From an uncultured Moheibacter sp. (GTDB lineage Bacteria > Bacteroidota > Bacteroidia > Flavobacteriales > Weeksellaceae), in contig CALLXZ010000083.1 in assembly GCA_937875605.1 (NCBI GenBank), positions 1-11,829 on the forward strand: 11,829 nucleotides of DNA, read 5' to 3'. The translations under genes were made by a program, and so were the position numbers. The notes beneath the pieces were generated by a model. That model worked only from the letters and a program-made list of their open reading frames with translations, had not been told where the DNA came from and ran no database searches. This document shows, in pieces, positions 6,702 through 11,829 of the stretch (its first letter is position 1; each line of letters opens with the position of its first letter).

Positions 6702-7681
6702 ATCCGAAGGAAAATGTACGTTTAGAAGTAATGGAATTTATCGATAAAGATGTCAATCAATATTTGGATAAATTTCTCATAAGTCCAGATAAAATCTGGC
6801 AACCAACTGATTTTCTCCCTGATTCTCAGTCCGATTCTTTTTTAGATGAAATCAAAGAACTACAAGAACTTTCAAAAGACTTGCCGTATGATTTTTGGAT
6901 AACGCTCATTGGCGACACTATCACAGAAGAGGCGCTGCCTACTTACGAATCTTGGGTCATGGAAATCGAAGGCGTTGATAACGAAGGTCGAAATGGCTGG
7001 TCCAAATGGTTTCGTGCCTGGACGGCTGAAGAAAATCGTCATGGAGATGTATTGAATAAATTTATGTATCTGTCTGGAAGAATCAATATGCGGGAAGTGG
7101 AAATCTCCACACAATATTTGATTTCGGATGGATTTGATATCGGAACAAGTCGTGATCCTTATAAAAATTTTGTTTATACAAGTTTTCAGGAATTAGCAAC
7201 TTATATTTCGCACAACCGCGTGTCCGAAATCGCTAAAAAAAATGGAGTACTTCGTCTTTCCAAAATGTGTAAAATTATCGCAGGAGATGAAATGCGCCAT
7301 CATCTGGCTTATGTAGAATTTGTGAAACGAATTTTTGAAGTTGATCCAAATGAAATGATGCTGGCTTTCCAGCACATGCTGAAATTGAAAATTGTGATGC
7401 CGGCTCATTTTTTACGTGAATCTGGTGAACCAATTGGAAGAGCATTTGAAATTTTTTCCGATTCTGCGCAGCGAATCGGTGTTTATACATCCGCAGATTA
7501 TGTGGACATCATCCGAAAATTAATCACTATTTGGAGCATCGATACCATGACCAATCTGAACGAAGAAGGTGAAAAAGCACGTGATTTCATCATGGGACTT
7601 CCTGATCGTTTGGATCGAATCGCACAAAGAATCATTGTCCCAAAAGAATCTCCTAGATTAAAATGGATTAATCCGTTATAA
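6698..7681 (+). CDS. Soluble acyl-ACP desaturase (plant-type, diiron)
   Basis: This enzyme puts a double bond into an acyl chain bound to acyl carrier protein, using O2 and two electrons, normally from ferredoxin. The 327-aa protein is soluble and aligns by eye with the castor stearoyl-ACP desaturase. Diiron ligand motifs occur in order: TEEALPTYES (76-85, ligand E77 or E78), WTAEENRHGD (108-117, E112 and H115), SFQELATYISHNR (162-174, E165) and AGDEMRHH (195-202, E198 and H201). All six ligands and the second-shell D197 are present, so it should bind iron. The start ATG overlaps the plsC stop. The position of the double bond and the electron donor cannot be read from sequence; no ferredoxin gene is in the window. 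Confidence 0.92.
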   Translation: MNPKENVRLEVMEFIDKDVNQYLDKFLISPDKIWQPTDFLPDSQSDSFLDEIKELQELSKDLPYDFWITLIGDTITEEALPTYESWVMEIEGVDNEGRNGWSKWFRAWTAEENRHGDVLNKFMYLSGRINMREVEISTQYLISDGFDIGTSRDPYKNFVYTSFQELATYISHNRVSEIAKKNGVLRLSKMCKIIAGDEMRHHLAYVEFVKRIFEVDPNEMMLAFQHMLKLKIVMPAHFLRESGEPIGRAFEIFSDSAQRIGVYTSADYVDIIRKLITIWSIDTMTNLNEEGEKARDFIMGLPDRLDRIAQRIIVPKESPRLKWINPL

Positions 7682-7691
7682 ATAACTATTT

Positions 7692-8282
7692 ATGAACTTG
7701 TTGAATTATTTCGAAAATGGATATTCCTATTCCGACTATTTACGAAAAATTGAAGATCAATTATTTGATTTGAATCAATCCGATGATACATCCGGCTTTG
7801 CAAAATATTATTCCATGAATTTGAAACGGATCGAAAGATTGGATAAAACATTTGAATTGACCGAAGAGCAAAAAACGGAATTAAATTCTATCAAAAATGA
7901 CTTTAAATTATTAATAATCAGTGAAGGTTGGTGTGGAGATGCTGCTCAAACAATGCCGATTGTCAATCTGATCATGAATCAATTGGGAGTAGAACAACGA
8001 ATCGTTTTACGAGATGAAAATCCGGAATTGATAAACGAATATCTAACGGATGGTGCGAAATCAATTCCCATTTACATCGGAATTAATTCAGAAGGAAATG
8101 AATTGTTTCATTTCGGACCAAGACCAAAAAAAGGAATGGAAATGCTGGCGGAACATAAAGCGCAGCCGGAAGTTTATACTTCGGACGAATTCCATAAAGA
8201 TTTACAGGTTTGGTACAATCAGGATAAAGGAGATAGTACATTCAGAGAATTAGTAAATACCATAAAATCAGCATCTTTTTGA
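7692..8282 (+). CDS. Thioredoxin-fold protein with single active-site cysteine (WCGDA)
   Basis: This 196-aa cytoplasmic protein has no signal peptide or membrane segment. A helical N-terminal part (about 1-65) precedes a thioredoxin-like core: strand KLLIISEG (72-79), active-site region WCGDAAQ (80-86), strand RIVLRDEN (103-110) and the cis-proline loop SIPIYI (124-129, P126). The usual CxxC is replaced by C-G-D-A, and C81 is the only cysteine in the whole protein, so it cannot form an intramolecular disulfide. Bacteroidota and Firmicutes have a thioredoxin family of this type (thioredoxin_9-like) with unknown substrates. It starts 10 nt after the desaturase and ends 1 nt before the TlpA-like gene, which places it in the lipid operon. 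Function is not established. Confidence 0.82.
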   Translation: MNLLNYFENGYSYSDYLRKIEDQLFDLNQSDDTSGFAKYYSMNLKRIERLDKTFELTEEQKTELNSIKNDFKLLIISEGWCGDAAQTMPIVNLIMNQLGVEQRIVLRDENPELINEYLTDGAKSIPIYIGINSEGNELFHFGPRPKKGMEMLAEHKAQPEVYTSDEFHKDLQVWYNQDKGDSTFRELVNTIKSASF

Positions 8283-8283
8283 A

Positions 8284-8856
8284 ATGAAAATAGATAAAAG
8301 GATTATATTTAGTGCCATTATTCTTCTTTTATTGGCATTATTCTTCTTTACGCCGGTTGGAAACTGGGCAACGGATTTGTTAAATAAAAAAACGTTGTCG
8401 GGTCAAAGTGTGGAAAAAATTGACCGGAATTTCAATTTGAATGAAGAAGAGCTTAGCATTGCGCTGAAAGGATACAATGGAACACCTGATGCAAATTTGG
8501 CGGATTTCCGTGGAAAAGTTGTATTTATAAATTTTTGGGGAAGCTGGTGTCCACCGTGTGTAGAGGAAATGCCCAGCATCCAGAAATTATATGAATCAAA
8601 AGGTCAGGATGTCGCTTTTGTATTGATCACAATGAAAGACAAACCGGAAAAATTCATTCCTTTTCTAAAAGAACACAATTACACCATGCCGGTTTATGAA
8701 GCCAGCAGTTTGCTTCCTAAAAAGCTAATTCCCGGCTCATTTCCGACCACTTATATTGTAAACAAAAAAGGTGAAGTTGTTTTAAAAGAAATTAAGTCTG
8801 CAGACTGGAATCGTCCACAAATGCAAGAGATGATAAATCAATTGGTAAGCGAATAA
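8284..8856 (+). CDS. Membrane-anchored TlpA-like thiol-disulfide oxidoreductase
   Basis: This is a 190-aa redoxin with an uncleaved N-terminal signal anchor (hydrophobic 7-23 after K2, K5, R6), which places the domain in the periplasm. The TlpA/ResA-like core holds FINFWGSWCPPCVEEMPS (81-98) with the redox pair C89/C92 and the cis-proline P154 in GSFPTTYIVN. The extra residues between the active site and the cis-proline (about 105-150) are typical of this group. It probably reduces disulfides in the periplasm; partners could be cytochrome c maturation proteins or the lipoprotein MsrB in this window, but this is inference. The spacer to the previous gene is 1 nt, so translation is coupled. Confidence 0.9.
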   Translation: MKIDKRIIFSAIILLLLALFFFTPVGNWATDLLNKKTLSGQSVEKIDRNFNLNEEELSIALKGYNGTPDANLADFRGKVVFINFWGSWCPPCVEEMPSIQKLYESKGQDVAFVLITMKDKPEKFIPFLKEHNYTMPVYEASSLLPKKLIPGSFPTTYIVNKKGEVVLKEIKSADWNRPQMQEMINQLVSE

Positions 8857-8892
8857 TTGAAATATAAAACTTTTATTTTCATCAAAATTTAT

Positions 8893-8900
8893 TACTTTTA
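8893..8900 (+). promoter_or_regulatory. Weak candidate -7 element upstream of the lipoprotein-protease pair
   Basis: TACTTTTA differs from TAnnTTTG at the last base only and lies 22 nt before the ATG at 8923, in the 66-nt gap after the TlpA-like gene. No convincing -33 TTG is at the right distance. It is supported mainly by the break in gene packing and in arginine codon use at this point. Confidence 0.3.
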
Positions 8901-8922
8901 CGATTTACTCTAATACCAAAGT

Positions 8923-9390
8923 ATGTATAAAGTATTGTTTTTGAGCTTAATTTTAGTTGGATTAGGCATTTCATGTTCCAATTCCAAGAAGATTGCATCA
9001 AATCAATCAGAAAATAATGAGGAAATGGAGTTTACGGAAGAAAGAAGGATGAATAATCCGATAAAGTTAGATGAGATTTCCATCATAAATTCTTCAAAAG
9101 AATTGATAGAATTATACGGAAAACTTAACGACCCGGAAGTTCCAAGATCCGCTCCTATTCCACCATTTGATGATCAAAACGAAACAATTCTGGTTATAAA
9201 GCCAAGGCTAAAAAGTGAAACCTTTAAAGATATAGAAATCGTTAGGATTCAAAATAATGATTCTCAATTGATTATAAATTATAAAGAAATTGAGAATTGG
9301 GAGTTTACTGAAAATAAATGGAAGGATCCGATCATTATTTTAAAAGTAACAGGAAAATTTAGTGATATACAAATTAAGAAAATCAATTAA
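8923..9390 (+). CDS. Small lipoprotein, possibly PrcB-like
   Basis: This 155-aa predicted lipoprotein has a signal peptide with lipobox GISC and C18 as the lipidated residue. A polar linker rich in N, S and E follows (19-46). The rest (about 47-155) is a small domain of alternating strands: an IINSSKELIELYGKL helix (54-68), PPFDDQNETILVIKP (80-94), DIEIVRIQ (103-110), SQLIINYKEI (114-123), DPIIILKVTG (135-144) and a final strand. The order of a helix, a P-x-x-D-D step before a strand, and a late P-[IVH]-x-[IV]-x-K strand resembles the PrcB C-terminal domain (PF14343), which in Treponema belongs to a lipoprotein that stabilises a secreted protease. This likeness is by eye and weak. It lies 20 nt before a secreted protease gene. 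Confidence 0.7.
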   Translation: MYKVLFLSLILVGLGISCSNSKKIASNQSENNEEMEFTEERRMNNPIKLDEISIINSSKELIELYGKLNDPEVPRSAPIPPFDDQNETILVIKPRLKSETFKDIEIVRIQNNDSQLIINYKEIENWEFTENKWKDPIIILKVTGKFSDIQIKKIN

Positions 9391-9410
9391 TAATTAATAC
9401 CCACAAAAAC

Positions 9411-11684
9411 ATGAAACAAAAATTTTTACTATTGAGTTGTTTTCTATTGTTGGCCGGGATTGGATTTGCACAGCAAAATGCTTGGAGTAAATTCTACGGA
9501 AAAAATATAGAAAACCCGAGAGAAAGGACTTCCAACCCAACTGAATACCAATTATTGAAGTTGAACACAGAAGTTTTACTTCAGCAATTGGCTACTGCTC
9601 CAAAAAGAGAATCAGCTTCTACAAACGGAATCAATATAAAATTCCCTAATCTTGAGGGAACTTTTGATAATTATCGTATTATGGAGGCTAGCACTATGCA
9701 TCCTGACTTACAAGCAAAATATCCAGAAATAAGATCTTATGTTGGTTACAAATCAGATGATTTTACTACCAAAATTAGATTTTCTATTTCACCTAAATTT
9801 GGATTGCATGCTGTGATAAGAAGTACGGAAGGATTAAAATACATTGATTCTTATTCTGAAGATAATTCATTTTATATGTTTTATGACAGAAACAATGTAG
9901 AACATACACATACTTTTAATTGTCATCACGATGAAATGGATATCACTGAGCCGGTTCCTTCCTTTGATGTAGGAGTTGAAACTGTAATAGACGGAAAATT
10001 GAGAACTTACCGTACTGCAATTGCAACTTCTATCGAATATACTGCATATATTGCTCAACAAGCAGGTGTTGGAAGTGGAACAGACGAACAAAAGAAAGAA
10101 GCTGTAATGGAAGCAATCAACGTTTCCGTTACACGTTTAAATGAAGTGTATGAAAACGATTTGTCCGTTAGCTTACAATTGGTAGCAAATAATGATGAAA
10201 TTATTTTCATCCACTCTGATAATTATAGTGTTCCAGATGCCTATGCGATGTTAAATCAAAATCAGACTGCTATAGATGGAATCATAGGTAATGGTAATTA
10301 TGACATCGGACACGTTTATTACAGAGGAGCTGGTGGAGGAGTAGCTCAATTGAGATCTGTTTGTAACAACTCCGGTAAAGCAAGAGGGGTAACAGGAACT
10401 ACTGTTCCTGTAGGTGATCCTTTTACGATTGACTATGTAGCACATGAAATGGGACACCAATTTGGAGGAAACCACACTTTTAACAACAGTTGTCAAGATA
10501 ATAGAAATCCTTCCACAGCAATAGAACCGGGAAGCGCCAGTACCATCATGGGATATGCGGGAATCTGTGCCCCAAATGTTCAAAATAGAAGTGATGCCTA
10601 CTTTCATGCTGTAAGTATCCGTGAAATGTATACATGGGTTACAGGAGGAGGAAATTGTGGAATTAACACTGATACTGGAAATCGTGAGCCTATTGTAAAT
10701 GCTGGTCCGGATAGAACTATTCCAAAAGAAACTCCTTTCGTTTTAACAGCGACTGCTACCGACGAAGATGGAGATGCACTAACTTATAACTTTGAACAAA
10801 TTGACTTTCAAATAGCCACAATGCCACCAAGACCAAACAATACCGGAGGTCCAATGTTCAGATCTGTTTGGTATACTGACTCTCCGGAAAAATATTTCCC
10901 AAGATTGGGTACCATTGTAGGGTTGACTCCATCTACTGAATACAATCCAAACAATAATGCTCCGAATGATTTCAGAGCATGGGAAAAACTTCCGGCTGTT
11001 GCACGAACTATGAATTTTGCATTGTTAGTAAGAGATAATAATCCTGCAGGTGGACAAACCGGGAGAGATGATGTTCGATTAACTGTTTCAGCAGATGCTG
11101 GACCTTTCCTTGTAACTTCTCAGAATACAGAAGGAATTGTTTGGGATCTAGGTCAATCACATACCATTACATGGGATGTAGCCAATACAAATATAGCACC
11201 CGTAAATACAGAAAATGTTACAATCTTAATTTCAACAGATGGTGGTTTGACATTTCCTCATGTATTAGTGGAAAGTACTCCTAATAATGGATCATATACC
11301 TTTACTGTTCCAGGTGGTTTAGGAGAAACAACGGAAGGTAGAATTATGATAAAAGGAGTTGACAACTATTTCTTAAATGTAAATAAAGCGGAAATAACAA
11401 TCAATTCTAATTTAAGTGTAAATGATTTGAATAATAATAGTTTCACAATCTATCCAAATCCATCTCAAGGTGTATTTACAGTGGATTTCAATACTAAGTC
11501 AAACAATGTTTCTTACATAATTTATGGTATGGAAGGAAAGTTGATTACGCAGAATACTTTAAATCCAACTGGTGGAAAAGTTTCACAACAAATTAATCTT
11601 TCTCACTTGCCTTCAGGTACGTATGTAATTCAAATAAACAACGGTGGTGAAAAAATGACCCAACAATTAATTATCAAAAAATAA
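9411..11684 (+). CDS. Secreted reprolysin-like zinc metalloprotease with T9SS sorting domain
   Basis: This 757-aa exported protease has a Sec signal peptide (1-20, cleavage after GFA, mature start QQ). A propeptide-like region spans about 21-195. The metzincin catalytic domain (about 198-420) has the zinc site HEMGHQFGGNH (345-355: H345, H349, H355 ligands, E346 general base) and the Met-turn M380 in STIMGYAG. Two Ig/PKD-like beta domains follow: 427-562 (DGDALTYNFEQ; LLVRDNNPAGG) and 564-667 (HTITWDVANTN, with VTILISTDGGLTF nearby). The C-terminus (about 670-757) is a type A T9SS sorting domain with IYPNPSQGVF (680-689), LPSGTYVIQI (733-742) and a final KK. It should cross the outer membrane by T9SS and be released or surface-attached. 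Substrate is unknown. Arginine codons are mostly AGA, unlike upstream genes. Confidence 0.93.
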   Translation: MKQKFLLLSCFLLLAGIGFAQQNAWSKFYGKNIENPRERTSNPTEYQLLKLNTEVLLQQLATAPKRESASTNGINIKFPNLEGTFDNYRIMEASTMHPDLQAKYPEIRSYVGYKSDDFTTKIRFSISPKFGLHAVIRSTEGLKYIDSYSEDNSFYMFYDRNNVEHTHTFNCHHDEMDITEPVPSFDVGVETVIDGKLRTYRTAIATSIEYTAYIAQQAGVGSGTDEQKKEAVMEAINVSVTRLNEVYENDLSVSLQLVANNDEIIFIHSDNYSVPDAYAMLNQNQTAIDGIIGNGNYDIGHVYYRGAGGGVAQLRSVCNNSGKARGVTGTTVPVGDPFTIDYVAHEMGHQFGGNHTFNNSCQDNRNPSTAIEPGSASTIMGYAGICAPNVQNRSDAYFHAVSIREMYTWVTGGGNCGINTDTGNREPIVNAGPDRTIPKETPFVLTATATDEDGDALTYNFEQIDFQIATMPPRPNNTGGPMFRSVWYTDSPEKYFPRLGTIVGLTPSTEYNPNNNAPNDFRAWEKLPAVARTMNFALLVRDNNPAGGQTGRDDVRLTVSADAGPFLVTSQNTEGIVWDLGQSHTITWDVANTNIAPVNTENVTILISTDGGLTFPHVLVESTPNNGSYTFTVPGGLGETTEGRIMIKGVDNYFLNVNKAEITINSNLSVNDLNNNSFTIYPNPSQGVFTVDFNTKSNNVSYIIYGMEGKLITQNTLNPTGGKVSQQINLSHLPSGTYVIQINNGGEKMTQQLIIKK

Positions 11685-11709
11685 TTATTTAAGTTGTTAA
11701 AACAAATTG

Positions 11710-11736
11710 AAACCGCTCTTTACGAGCGGTTTTTTT
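11710..11736 (+). terminator. Intrinsic terminator after the protease gene
   Basis: AAACCGCTC (11710-11718) pairs perfectly with GAGCGGTTT (11724-11732) across a 5-nt loop, giving a 9-bp stem with five G-C pairs, and runs into seven T residues (11730-11736). It lies 25 nt after the protease stop codon and should end the lipoprotein-protease transcript. Confidence 0.9.
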
Positions 11737-11795
11737 ATACCTTTAAATATTCTTGGAATGTTTTTTGAATAATTAACTAAAACCTTTAAATTAAA

Positions 11796-11829
11796 ATGAA
11801 CAAATTAAAATTATTTAAACTTGCCGGAA
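11796..11829 (+). CDS. Start of a further gene (cut by right edge)
   Basis: After the terminator and an AT-rich gap, an ATG at 11796 opens a frame reading MNKLKLFKLAG to the window end (11 complete codons). The A-rich stretch TTAAA just before the ATG is typical of Bacteroidota start regions. The basic and hydrophobic mix could begin a signal peptide, but this is too short to identify, and the start itself is a guess. Confidence 0.4.
   Translation, partial: MNKLKLFKLAG

Noticed and set aside
10251..10607. 118-codon open frame on the minus strand.
   Set aside because: It overlaps the catalytic domain of the protease, and its serine/isoleucine-rich product is typical of antisense noise.
11738..11745. 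TACCTTTA as a -7 promoter element for the gene at 11796.
   Set aside because: The last base is off consensus, it abuts the terminator tail, and it lacks a -33 box; too weak to list.

Overview
This window looks like chromosomal DNA from a member of the Bacteroidota, most likely Flavobacteriales. The support is AT-rich DNA, Bacteroidota-type -7 promoter elements (TAnnTTTG), little Shine-Dalgarno signal, and lineage-typical families: a bifunctional GlmU-like protein, DUF4199, a head-GIN lipoprotein, and a type IX secretion (T9SS) C-terminal sorting domain. The genus is not determined. No rRNA, tRNA, CRISPR array, transposon or phage gene was seen.

Layout. A GlmU-like sugar nucleotidyltransferase runs leftwards off the left edge (1-263). 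Everything else reads rightwards. (a) 349-1904: aroB and a lipoprotein methionine sulfoxide reductase MsrB, joined by an ATGA overlap. (b) 1930-3449: a DUF4199 membrane protein and a GT2 glycosyltransferase with two C-terminal membrane helices, joined by a TGATG overlap. (c) 3485-5906: a head-GIN-domain lipoprotein and a phosphohexose mutase 7 nt apart. (d) 5964-8856: PlsC-type acyltransferase, plant-type soluble acyl-ACP desaturase, a one-cysteine thioredoxin-fold protein and a membrane-anchored TlpA-like oxidoreductase, tightly packed. (e) 8923-11684: a small lipoprotein, possibly PrcB-like, and a T9SS-exported metzincin protease, closed by a clear intrinsic terminator. (f) The first 11 codons of another gene begin at 11796.

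How the genes fit together. Most products are housekeeping or cell-envelope proteins: aromatic amino acid precursors (AroB), sugar-phosphate and nucleotide-sugar supply (mutase, GlmU-like), lipid-linked sugar transfer (GT2), membrane phospholipid synthesis and unsaturation (PlsC, desaturase), and extracytoplasmic thiol redox and repair (TlpA-like, MsrB). The most speculative but interesting units are the lipid/redoxin operon, where a desaturase that needs electrons sits beside an unusual single-Cys redoxin, and the lipoprotein/protease pair, which resembles the arrangement of protease-assisting lipoproteins. I see no clear novel defence or mobile system here.
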